From Morchella semilibera (taxonomy: Eukaryota; Ascomycota; Pezizomycetes; Pezizales; Morchellaceae), in NCBI GenBank assembly GCA_009192285.1, contig WBVU01000011.1, positions 1,856,668-1,920,667 of the forward strand: a stretch of DNA of 64,000 bases. The letters are read 5' to 3'. This document shows, in pieces, positions 23,129 to 33,140 of this stretch. The notes below the pieces were generated by a model. The model was not told where the DNA came from, ran no database searches, and worked only from the letters and a program-made list of their open reading frames with translations. Both the position numbers and the translations under genes were made by a program. Numbering within the stretch: the first letter of the stretch is position 1; each line of letters begins with the position of its first letter.

Positions 23129-23528
23129 GTAAGCTGCAGTCACAGGTTCCGAGCTGTAAATACAGTAGATAAGAATGGGCTAAAGGCTAAGGGCTATGAT
23201 GAGTGGTGCTGGGTGAGAATATATGATGTGCTGATAACTGCAAAGGTCAGGGTAACGAGAGCCAAGACATGTATATGTGCATACATGTATGTATATATGT
23301 ATACCGATTGCGTACATTTGGTACCTACAAAGCATTTGGTACCTACAAAGGCCAGGTGTTAGCCTTCTACGGATTAGTGTGTCTTACTTATGTTACACCT
23401 AGGTCACAAGTACATGCAGTTTCCTTTCCTTCTTCAGGTTATGTACTTGGAATAGGATTTTTTGATACAAGCCGAATAATTTCCATCACAGAGCATCTCT
23501 TCTGGCCGCAATCAATTTCTTATATAAA
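23129..23528. promoter_or_regulatory. Bidirectional promoter between two F-box genes
   Basis: This 400-bp stretch lies between the divergent starts of two F-box genes. It holds a tandem pair of an 18-bp unit (CATTTGGTACCTACAAAG, 23315-23350) and TACATGTATGTATATATGTATA-like alternating sequence before it. A TTATATAAAATG motif sits immediately at the plus-strand start codon (23519-23531), so transcription of that gene probably begins upstream of this motif. Confidence 0.5.
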
Positions 23529-24377
23529 ATGAGGCCACTTGCCTCCCTCCCTAACGAGATCATCCTCGAGATCACTTCTTACCTCCCCGGCCGTGACATC
23601 AACCGCTTTATGCAGTCAAACCGCCACCTCCACATCCTCCTCCGCCCTGCCCTCCACGCCAGCATTCCCGCTAATGATATTCTCATCTGGGGCGCCTCCT
23701 ACAACGACCTCGGCGCTGTCCTCCTAGCCCTAAAACACAGCGCCGACATCAACACCAAGACCCACCGACAGCAAACTGCGTTATGCATTGCTGCCGTCAA
23801 AGGCTTCACGCCTATCGTCGATGCCCTCCTCACCCGCCCTAATATCAATATCAACCAGCACCCAAGCCACCGGCGCGCCCTTGGCGACGTGGTCCAGAAA
23901 GGTGATCTGGAAATGACGCGCCATCTCCTGCACGCGGGCTTCCTCGTCTACCAGAAGCGCGAGAGAGACCCACCGATTGCTTCGGCAGTTATGCGGCGTG
24001 ATAATGCGATGATTGCGCTACTTCTAGACACACAGAGCGGCTGGAAGAGTGATGATATGAGTCAGGCCAACTCAAAAACGATGCTTGATGCGATGGAGGG
24101 GGGGTATATGACGGTCAGCATTTTGGAGCTGTTGGTAAAGTGGTCTTCGGAAGTGCTTAAGGAAGGTGACGGCAAGCGAGGGCTGTTTGGGCGCGCAAAG
24201 ATTGACCTAAAGTTTAAAGGTTATGACAAAATCAAGGCGTTCATGGATCATTACGGCGCCCCGTATGAGCTAGTTGGCCTGAACGAGCAAGAAAGTACTG
24301 AGGGGTCGGCGAGTGCTGAGGGGTCGACGAGTGCTGAGGGGTCGACGAGTGCTGAGGAGTTGGCGAGTACTGAGTAG
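23529..24377 (+). CDS. F-box / ankyrin-repeat protein with a tandem-repeat tail
   Basis: Likely SCF-type adaptor using ankyrin repeats to bind a target. A single exon encodes 282 aa. The F-box occupies residues 1-45 (LASLPNEIILEITSYL, then FMQSNRHLHILLRPAL). About four ankyrin-like repeats follow from residue 55 to 190 (ILIWGASYNDLGAVLLALKH, QTALCIAAVKGFTPIVDALL, RALGDVVQKGDLEMTRHLL, PIASAVMRRDNAMIALLL). The last ~25 residues are a degenerate six-residue repeat (EGSxSA), encoded by an 18-bp minisatellite that continues past the stop codon to about 24400. The frame is GC-rich compared with its surroundings. It is divergent from the other F-box gene, but the two proteins show no clear similarity beyond the F-box. 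Confidence 0.8.
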   Translation: MRPLASLPNEIILEITSYLPGRDINRFMQSNRHLHILLRPALHASIPANDILIWGASYNDLGAVLLALKHSADINTKTHRQQTALCIAAVKGFTPIVDALLTRPNININQHPSHRRALGDVVQKGDLEMTRHLLHAGFLVYQKRERDPPIASAVMRRDNAMIALLLDTQSGWKSDDMSQANSKTMLDAMEGGYMTVSILELLVKWSSEVLKEGDGKRGLFGRAKIDLKFKGYDKIKAFMDHYGAPYELVGLNEQESTEGSASAEGSTSAEGSTSAEELASTE

Positions 24378-24400
24378 TTGGCGAGTACGGGGTTGGAGAG
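24298..24400 (+). repeat. 18-bp coding minisatellite
   Basis: Units of GAGGGGTCGACGAGTGCT-type sequence repeat about five times with small changes, encoding (EGSTSA)n, and decay beyond the TAG at 24375. In-frame unit gain or loss would alter the protein tail without a frameshift. Confidence 0.8.
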
Positions 24401-26792
24401 TACAGAACCAGCGAACATAGACGGGGAACTCAGACAATTTGGCTAAGGGGTGGCTACTGGTGGCTCAGATACTTCGTATTTGTATAGCTGAGACTAACAG
24501 CTAGGTACACCTGAACTCTGAGTCTTGGCGCTGAGAATACTAGGTTTAGTCCTACTCCTCAACAGAAACAAATATTTTTTAGAGAAACAAAATTTCCCTC
24601 CGGAGAAATGCCGGCTTTAGGAGGTTTTGTTTCAGTTATGAGTAGTCTTATGGATTCGCGGTTTCTACCAGAGCGAGGCGTGGGTTTGAGACTCGGGCGC
24701 CATACATACATGTAGTTTTATTCATTTGCCCGGTCTACTATGACGTCACTGGGCCTTGATGTTCTCGAGTTGCACATGTGTCTCTTGGGTTTCTCATAGT
24801 AGAGGGATTACCACAAGTTGGACATGAAAAGACACTCTTAAGGAGATCAGTTCTTGTTCTACCCAAGGAGGAATGAAAGCTATGACTTAGAAATAAAGTA
24901 TAAGCTTAACAGAGACTCTATGAAGATATAGGTATAAACCCGAGTGGTGATAGAGGTACTGAAGCTCGTTGTATGAGCGGAGTGCAAGACACTTTTTGAC
25001 AACGCCTAAAGAACAGAAAGCAACTGGGGTTGAGACCATATACATTTTTTTCCAGCAAGTAGAGTGGTGGAGGGTTGGGCGAGAGGGAGGGTATATGGCG
25101 AGGCTTGGAACTAGTAAAAACTGCCAAGCCTCGATACCACCCTCTCGCCCAACCCTCCACCGCTCTGGATCGTGTTGTTCATAACAAGCAATATATTCCT
25201 TTACTAAGTGGTGCACAGTCCAGGTCACGAATTTTGACCACTTTCATCCATCCAAGGGATACTAATCTGTTGATGACTTTCAACCAGTTATAAAAAGATA
25301 GAGCACGAGGATAAATATCGAATTTTAGCTTTTCATGTATCACATTATTATCCGTTCTAGAACCTTGCTAGGCGTCATCGCCTGTCATTAGCTCCCCAGG
25401 GGGTCAAAGCTTATTACCCCGCGTTCCACTGATTCCCTCGGCAATCAACGGCCCTACCCGAGCGCTCTACGGGGACACATCGTGGTTGCCAGAAAGTACA
25501 TGCACCGCTCAAAATTTTCGCGGGGAGTAAGATCCTCAGTAGGTACATGTACATGTAGTTGTAACCTAGATTTTTTTTTATAAAGGCCCCAATCTCCCAT
25601 CTGACGTTACTGCACCCTTTTGATGTTTTCTCTCAAGACAGCTTCTCCACAATTAGTGCAGCCACCGATATCGGATGAGCTCGGAATTATGTATGTAATC
25701 AGCCAGGATTACATGCAACCCCGGGTCATTATCGTTGAATTCCATGCCAAACTACATGTACCAGTCAAGCCTTCGGTCAAGCTCGCTTGGACTCGGCGAG
25801 CTCCCAATTGCGGATTTCATCTACTCGAAAGCGAACGTTTACAAACCTGAAGGCTTAAGATACATGAGGTGGGCAAAGACGCATGTAGTAGATATGTGAA
25901 AGCTTTCGGTTAAGGGCAACAGGCCAAAACGGCGTGAAAGCTCCATTCCAACAACTTACGCATGCTCCAATGCTGTACTTCAGCCGAGGGAGAGTGGAGG
26001 TGGTATCATGCACGTACGTACACAGCTTATAGCTACGATCGACATGCTCAGCACTCTATTCACAGCACTCGTGTGACCCTCCCCACAATACATAACAGGA
26101 AAGAAACCCCTCATCTTCATATTCACTGGTAATATATTGAGGGCCGGCTGTTTGTGTCCTCATTTGCCCCTCCTTTCCTCAATCACTCAACTTTGACCTC
26201 AACGACTCAACAGTTGGTTATTCCCCCGACAAAGCATAGAGATAGGGACTGAAAGAGAGAAGGAAGGGCTGGATAGTGGTAAAAAAAAAAGCAAAGAGAT
26301 CACTCTTGTTCCGTGTTCGGTTCGTGTACCTGGTTTTTTTATCTTTACCGAGGGTCCAGGCGGAGCTGACGGAACCGGCTAACTTTGGGACAGTTCCTAC
26401 CCTCGACCCATAGATTATCCGATTGACGGTTCTCGGACAATTCTTGATTTTGGTAATGTTGTTATTATTTTCCGTCTTCTTCCGTCTCTCCTTCCGCCCT
26501 CCGCGCCTCTTGTCCCCTCAAATAAGCTCTCTTCACCCTCTTCCCTGGTTGAGATTCTTTGTTAGATCCACTGTTAGATCTTGGTACTCTAGTTAAGCAC
26601 ACATAAAATCTCTCCTCTTAAATTATATCCATCTCTCTTCGCTCCACGCACCATCAATTTTATAAACCCCCCGAGCCTCCTCCTCCATATCAAATATCTC
26701 TTGCTCCCTCAAAGTTCCTTCAAAGTCCGTCTTTCACAGGAGCTAATATCTACCGCCCTAAAATCTAGACTTAACCAAACAAAGGCCTCAAC
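24378..26792. other. Gene-free interval with a long hairpin; promoter of the carrier gene
   Basis: Contains the 25061-25166 hairpin and TACATGTA octamers (near 24710 and 25544-25558). The last ~350 bp is a C/T-rich leader of the mitochondrial carrier gene (26430-26790). No gene is supported. Confidence 0.55.
25061..25166. mobile_element. Near-perfect 43-48-bp hairpin, MITE-like
   Basis: Arms at 25061-25108 and 25124-25166 pair almost fully: AGAG[T/C]GGTGGAGGGTTGGG, then CGAGAGGG and CGAGGCTTGG, with a small insertion in the left arm. The loop is 15 nt. The arm identity implies a recent origin or gene conversion. No coding capacity. I see no second copy in the window. Confidence 0.65.
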
Positions 26793-28136
26793 ATGTCTGC
26801 AGCTGCTACCGCCCCTACCCGTTCAGTCGGACGTGGGAGCAAGTCTGATTTTCTCCACCATCCTATCACCCGAAGTGTTCTACCGTTTCTGAATGGTGGT
26901 GCTGCTGGTATGATTGCGACTAGTGTTATTCAACCTGTTGATATGGTCAAGGTATGTGTAGTTAATTTGCTTCTTTGTTTTCTATTGGCTTCATCTGGTA
27001 GTTGTGGAACGGCGAAGTAGTTGTAGCCGGATATAGATTTATCCGGGTCGGGTTAGCACCGGCTAGCTCAGATCCAATTGTTACTGCAGCCTTCCCTAAC
27101 CCTTGCAATCGATAACTACTGTATACATATGTAGTACCTGGTTGAGCATTCGCTAACTTTAGATGCAGGTCCGCATTCAACTTGCGGGAAACCAAAAGGT
27201 GTCCCCCATTAGGGTCGCTAGCGATATTATCAAGCAAGGCAAATTCCTTGACTTGTATTCTGGGCTTTCTGCTGGTCTTCTGCGCCAGGCTGTGTATGTC
27301 TCAACATTATATTCATATGCGTAAATTCCCACTAATATCTTTATAGGTATACTACAGCTCGCATGGGCTTCTTCGGAACCTTCATGAACAAGATTACCGC
27401 TAATGCTAAGTCAGAAGGCCGTGCTGTAACCTTTGGCGAACGCGCGCTAGCAGCGCTGAGTGCTGGTGGTCTCGGAGCCATCCTAGGGAACCCAGCAGAC
27501 CTTGCACTTATCAGAATGCAGTCTGATGGAATGCGCCCAGTTGCTGAGCGCAAGAATTATACCTCGGTACTCAACGCGCTCAAGCGTATCTCTGCCTCGG
27601 AAGGAGTCACAGCTCTATGGAATGGCTGTTTGCCGACTGTTGCTAGAGCTATGGCTCTGAATTTTGGACAGCTCGCATTTTACAGTGAGAGTAAGGCCAG
27701 ACTTGCGAAGTACGACTTCGAGAAGGTTTTAGGATCAAAGAAGAATGCGGAGGTCGCCACAGGCATCGCAGCTAGCGCTGTTGCGGGATTCTTTGCCAGT
27801 TTCTTCAGCTTGCCATTTGATTTCGTATGTGCCCTCATGTTTACCGTAATCAATCAATGCTAACACTCTTGGCTACAGGTCAAAACCAGGTTGCAGAAGC
27901 AGACTAAGGGTCCCGATGGAAAACTGCCATATAAGGGCACTATCGATTGTGCGATGAAGGTCGCCAGGGAGGAGGGGTTGTTGAGATTCTACAGAGGATT
28001 CGGAACGTAAGTATTCGCTTTCCCCCCTCCTCTATTGATGGAAGTTAACGTCCCACCCAGCTACTATGTCCGTATCGCGCCACACGCCATGTTGACGGTT
28101 CTTTTTGCCGACTGGTTCTTTAAACTGACCAAATAA
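26793..28136 (+). CDS. Mitochondrial carrier, oxoglutarate/malate type
   Basis: Predicted six-helix inner-membrane antiporter of the SLC25 family exchanging 2-oxoglutarate for malate or related dicarboxylates. Five exons, 26793-26951, 27169-27293, 27347-27824, 27879-28006 and 28061-28136, give 321 aa, the family norm. Three repeats carry the signature PxD/ExxK/R: PVDMVK (repeat 1), PADLALIR (repeat 2) and PFDFVK (repeat 3). The sequences ADLALIRMQSDG and ARMGFFG are those of the oxoglutarate carrier branch. The N-terminus is a short hydrophilic leader. All introns are GT-AG with CTAAC branch sites, and the junctions restore VKVRIQLAG, QAVYTTARMG, DFVKTRLQ and FGTYYVRIAPH. A dicarboxylate carrier is the alternative assignment. 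Confidence 0.92.
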
Positions 28137-28611
28137 ATATTACGTCCCCCAATATGCGAGTAATAGGAACGATGGTAAAGTGGGGTCAGATGGTCTAAGG
28201 CTAAGGCATGTGTTGAAGGGTACAAGACATTGGAGCTGTTTAGCATAACGCTGGGTGTGTCTGGAAGGTATAAAAAGAGGTAGTTGAACTTCTCACAAAG
28301 GCGTCATAATTTCTTTTATGTTTACTTTTTTACTTTTTTTTGGTTTTATATTTAACGCTTTTTAGCGAGCTGTTGGTGGTTTCGTCCTTTGCTCATTTCT
28401 GGTTATATTTATGCACAAACTATTTGGTGAGAGTTGTATCTATTCTAGATGATGAATGATATATAGGAATCGAATATTTGCTAGGAAAAAAGGGTAGACT
28501 CGCGTTGGGGGGTATGCCGAAGTTGGGGAATTCCGAATTGCACTGGAACTCGACGTTGTAACCAACTACAGTACCTGTTTTCGCATACACCAAACGTGAG
28601 TCTAGCTATCA

Positions 28612-28756
28612 CTTGGACGAATGAATCTTGTCAATTCGTTGTCCGCCCTTTTGAGCCAGTTCAAGCTTTATGTGGCAACGGACTCTGAATTTCAACTGGC
28701 TAATTAAAGTGCGTGCACAGCCCGGGCAGCGAATTGACAAAACTCATCCGTCCAAG
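28612..28756. mobile_element. MITE-like element with ~37-bp inverted repeats
   Basis: Left end CTTGGACGAATGAATCTTGT and right end read backwards CTTGGACGGATGAGTTTTGT continue as inverted repeats through CAATTCG for about 37 bp with some five to six mismatches. The whole is 145 bp and non-coding. Confidence 0.7.
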
Positions 28757-28911
28757 TCTAAGGCATAGTCCCTCTTTCAAGTTTTGTAGGGGATCGAGTT
28801 TAGCCCAAACTTAAGTGAAGAGGAAGACTTTTTACCCAGACCCTGCAGGGTTTAAAATCCCGAAACTGGAATGGTGGAAGTTAATATTGGCACCACAAAT
28901 CTCACGTCCCC

Positions 28912-29212
28912 TAGTATATAAAGTCCCTATCCAAAAAATTTCGTGAAAGGGCCAATTACCACCCAAACTAGGTGGAACCAGGTTCCAAGCATAGAACCAC
29001 AACACAGTTAATTATAATGATGAACAGAGGTAAAATATTTTGACCCTTGGGAGAAAGCCCTTTGCACATTTTTGAATTGGTAAAAGGGAAGTGGTTGAGG
29101 TGTAATAAAATATTTTAGTAGAGAACCCGTTGCTAGGTAGATTTATATGGGTTTCGCCACTCAACTGCTTTTAGACTTTCACGAAAACTTTTGGGTAGGG
29201 GCTTTACTACTA
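28912..29212. mobile_element. MITE-like element, ~300 bp, ~37-bp inverted repeats
   Basis: Left arm 28912-28949 and right arm 29176-29212 are inverted repeats (TAGTA...TAAAG...CCCTA, then TTTCGTGAAAG) with about 80% identity. Both ends begin with TAGTA. Its interior has no open frame of note. It is older than the TA-CAGT copies, judging by arm divergence. Confidence 0.6.
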
Positions 29213-29908
29213 CTCTGTTCCCAAGTCACACAGGCCAACTGATTGTTAGAGTCACAGGTAGAGCTCATGTGCACACGGCTGGAGTACCAAACACGCAACA
29301 GCCAAAAAACCACCAAGCACCCACGGCTCTAGCCACAAACGCTAATTGGCCTCTAACTCTCGGACTTAAAATGGACGAGAGGCCCACTAGATGGGTGTCG
29401 AGGTCTGGTGTGGCAGTGCAACAATTCACTACCACACTCTACTCTACACACCCCGAGTAATTGGGAAAAGTAAATTCTGGGCCCTCACAAATCTTTTGTG
29501 AATTAGTTGCGTGGTTCTTCGCGGTAGGAATTTGGCTGTACGGGCGATTTTAATTACTAGATTGGCGCCCCATATGTAATGTACAGTAAAAAGCACGTAG
29601 ACAAGACTAAAACAAAAACAAAAGGAAACTAGAACTCTGTTGCTCATATGTATATCTTAAAAGTTTATGCTGGGGGATGGTTAAAAGTTGACACTGGACT
29701 AGCTCTGTAATCTGAATCATAGGATATCACTCGCTACCTATTAAGCTATGGCGGCGCGTTGTCTGCCGCTGCTAATGCGCATATATACATGCACATGATT
29801 ATTAAGAACATTTAAATACCATACGAAACATGATAACTGCTCATATTTTAAGAATACCCAATCCTTTGACCCGGCTATATAAGATAAAAGTAAAGGTCAA
29901 CCTATTTT

Positions 29909-31761
29909 TCACCTCTCTCTCGTCAACTTCAATACCTTCGTCTGAAAGTATTTTACTCCTTTTATCGTTAGACCCTCGCTATATACGCCCAAATTTTTCC
30001 TTCCCCAGATATCCCTTACCAACCACTTACCAGCAGGGAGCCCATCAATATCCTCCCACTTTATAGAAAGATCTTGCTCCGTCTTAAGCTCATTCGTCAT
30101 TAGTATGACCCATCCATCACTGAGTGGGCCGGCCCAGTACTGCTGATTATTGTTGATACTGATGCTGGAAATGTACCATGGGGCCACGGCAAGATCGTCC
30201 TGGTTAAGGGCGATGATCTCAGTGTTTTTGAGGATCTCGACGGAACTGTTGGAGATAGTGGCGAGGTTGGCGCCAATAATAAGTGGAGATTTAAGAGCAG
30301 CCCAATAGGAGAAGTGGGTTTGTTCTTCGTAGACGGTGGCATTTACGACGTTGCCGATCTCGAGCATGTCCATCTAGTCAGGGTAAGCTATAGATCAACA
30401 CTTTTGGATGATCTTTATGCGGAGGGTGGGAGTATTTACATCGGCCCAAGAGCCTGGCTGCTGGTACTGGGTAATCTCACGCATCTTTCGAATTATCGTG
30501 AGAACAGAACAACCGCCCTGATGTATCAATAATAGTTAGAAACTCGAAATTCAATTTCACTAATCAAGAGTGAGCAAAACACGAACATCACCAGTCGTCA
30601 ACGAATATGCCGTTTTCCCACGGCATCCAGTTTTATCAACGGTGTAATGCTGATATATATCACCACTCATACGATAGGAATGCCCGATGTCGTGAGACCA
30701 CAGCCAGGGGAACATATAACCCCACTCGCATAGCGAGAATAGAATCTCTCTTCCGGTTGCCTTAAGGGCATCGCGCATCTCTGTGTAGACATGTTTTAGC
30801 TCATATTGCTCTCGCCTCTGAAGTACTTATGATCATCATAATGGTATGCAAACCTCCAAAACGGACCTGAGGCGGGTGGTAATAACTTTCAGCGCCCGCA
30901 CAATTATCTTTAGGAAAGTTAGTTGATGTTTAAATAGGTTATATATTTAGGGGGGGGTCTTTAAGTACCGTATTTCAGATAGTCGATTCCCCAATCACTA
31001 ATACATATATCAGTACAGATCTTGAGTGATAGTTGCATACCCAAAGAGGGTTAAACCTACGCGAAATCCTGAGCATCTTCATACTCATACCCGTAGCTCC
31101 CGGGGTTCTTAAAACAAGACCCTATGTAGTAAACAATATCAGCAAAATGTCTCAAGGTTCAAAGGAAAGAGCCAAGTGAAAGAATGAGGGTAAATGCTCA
31201 CAAACTCCTGCATCTGAATAGATTCCAACTTTCAATCCTAGTTTATGTATTCTGTCCGCAAGATGCTTGATTCCATTTGGAAACCGTGTAGAATTCGCTA
31301 AGAGCTTTCCACCTGTCTCCTCTCGGGTGTAATTTGCTTGCTATTCTCAAATTAGAACCCATTTCATCTAATCAGGGCCCAAAGGCAATGCAAACCCAGC
31401 CTTCGTCCATATTGGCATAGATATATCCAACTACGGAAGTTTGTAAGTCTCGAATAGTTAGTTATGTTGGGGGACTCTAGCTGGTATCTAACCATCCTTC
31501 AGACCCAAAGACACAAGCTTCTCAGCCGCTGTTACCATGACACTTTCGTCGATTGTTGCTTTGAAGGAGTTCCATCTAGCAGATGCAATGCCAAACCATG
31601 TCAGAATACTTGATTTCAGTTGGACTTGCAATTGGGAAGGTGGCGGACGTGTTAAACCCCATCTGTGGTTTCCTTGCAATCCCATCATTCAAGGCATTCG
31701 CAGGCAAAGCCAGCTGTAGACCCGATAGAATAAGGATGAGAGATTCGGTCGTGAGTTTCAT
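29909..31761 (-). CDS. Secreted GH27 alpha-galactosidase
   Basis: Releases terminal alpha-1,6/1,3-galactose from galactomannan, raffinose-type sugars or pectin side chains, outside the cell. Ten exons are read on the minus strand: 31649-31761, 31493-31575, 31396-31430, 31202-31340, 31061-31121, 30969-30997, 30854-30907, 30587-30780, 30440-30517 and 29909-30373; total 416 aa, normal for GH27. A signal peptide (MKLTTESLILILSGLQLALP) precedes ARKPQMGFNTWNSF. Conserved blocks follow: GLKVGIYSDAG, DWGIDYLKYDNC with the nucleophile Asp154 whose codon is split by intron 6, ILFSLCEWG, and GSWADMDMLEIGN holding the acid/base Asp. All joins keep frame and restore GH27 blocks. Donors GTCCGC, GTTCGT and GTTAGA are weak. 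It shares a 618-bp divergent promoter with the FAS1 gene. Confidence 0.88.
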
Positions 31762-32069
31762 TTTTTCTTTACCACAGGAGCCACTATTACTGACTAGTAT
31801 TCAAGCAAGAATAAGACGGAAGGAATCAGGAGAACAGTTCAGCGACGAGAAAATCGGAAAGAAGGGCAATCTGCAATTGTAATTTGTACGAATTTATATT
31901 TCCCCTACTAGGCTGAATGATATCATTGCCTCGTTGGGGCTCATGCAGGGATGGACTCGGGTTCGGCATGTGTTTATTCCCCACCGAGCCTATCCGTTGC
32001 TCCTGACGGGGGAATGTCCGGGGATGCTCCCTTCAGGCCAAAAATGTGGGGAATTATAGTTTTTTATTT

Positions 32070-32102
<33 letters not shown>

Positions 32103-32379
32103 GGGGGGGGGGGGGCAAGGGATGATTGTGCGGGGGAGAGCAGCAATGGTCGGGGGGGTATCCGGCGCTATTAATAATTATTCATAGTGGCCTGAATATA
32201 TCCATAGGCTAGTACCATCACTCGTAGGCTGTATATACTGGTGTTTCCAGATAATCAATCAGGTACCTGCCAGGTCCACTCAATTGAAGGATTTTGTGCT
32301 GATGTGAAAAAAAGGAAGCCTTTATTTCTCTCTTGTCCCTTCACAACTCGTTCATCAATCATTATTGGCTGTCGGTATA
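31762..32379. promoter_or_regulatory. Divergent promoter region with T30-G14 tract
   Basis: Lies between the start codons of the alpha-galactosidase (-) and the FAS1 gene (+). It contains a run of 30 T (32072-32101) directly joined to 14 G (32102-32115), and a TCCGGGGA patch near 32017. The T/G tract is a pure pyrimidine-to-purine switch and likely length-variable. Confidence 0.55.
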
Positions 32380-33140
32380 ATGCGCTTTACCATAGGAATA
32401 TTCGCGCTCCTCACACTGAGCTTTACAGCCTCAGCACGAGAGAACTATACTGCTCCATCGTCCGGTACCACGATAATGGACTACCTGAACTCTGACCCCG
32501 ACCTTTCTAGCCTCGCAGCGGCCATGAAACTCCCTCTTGGTAAATTCACAATCATTAAACCCTCCAACCAAAAAGTCTAGCTAGTTGAATCTACTAACAG
32601 GTTCTTGTCCACAGGCTTCGAAACGGCCTTCAGCCATACTCCCGACACTAATAACTTCACCTTCTTTGCGCCTAATAACGCTGCATTTGCTTCAATGTCC
32701 CAAAACCTAAAACGATTCTACCTTACTCCCTCCACTAGGGGCCGTGCCTACCTTGGAAATACATTAATGTACCACTACCTCCCGGTTGACGTATACAAGA
32801 CCGACGGCGGAGTTCTCTTCAAAGAAACGTTCTCGCGGGTACAGACAGCGACTTTCTTGTTTCTGGGTACGCAGAAAGTGGGCTCGGATTTGGTATTGAA
32901 TAGGAGGGTAAAAGTTGTCAAGGGCGATATCCCTGTTGCTGGAGTAAGCTTTCCTTAAAGTGTGGCTAAACGACGAGATGTGGGAGAGTGGCTAATTGGA
33001 TTTGTGTCCATCCCGTTGTGTAGGGGGTGATACATATCATAGATGGCATTTTGGACTCGACCGGTATGTTCTTTGATGATGAATACTCGGTGCCGAAGGT
33101 TAAGCAGACTTTTATGGCGGGGTGGGAGCTTCCCTACTAG
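32380..33140 (+). CDS. Secreted fasciclin (FAS1) domain protein
   Basis: Predicted extracellular or cell-surface protein with one FAS1 adhesion-type domain. Three exons, 32380-32539, 32615-32943 and 33024-33140, give 201 aa. A signal peptide (MRFTIGIFALLTLSFTASA) is followed by TTIMDYL, then the FAS1 H1 motif NNFTFFAPNNAAFA (residues about 67-80), the central YHYLPVDVY and the terminal GVIHIIDGILD (H2-like). Junctions restore LPLGFETAF and VAGGVIHIIDG. No GPI-attachment tail is visible, as the C-terminus WELPY is polar. FAS1 proteins in fungi are linked to surface adhesion or wall structure; the specific role here is unknown. Its neighbour is an alpha-galactosidase read the other way. Confidence 0.85.

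Larger units (their letters stand above)
28137..29908. other. Repeat-rich intergenic region
   Basis: Two inverted-repeat elements (28612-28756 and 28912-29212) lie 150 bp apart. No gene is supported; an 89-aa frame at 29191-29460 starts inside one of these elements and has no motif. Confidence 0.55.

Noticed and set aside
29690-29765. SINE/tRNA-like stretch on the minus strand (TAGCTTAATAGGTAGCG)
   Set aside because: The start looks like a tRNA D-arm, but the T-arm/B box is absent and no second copy is seen in the window.
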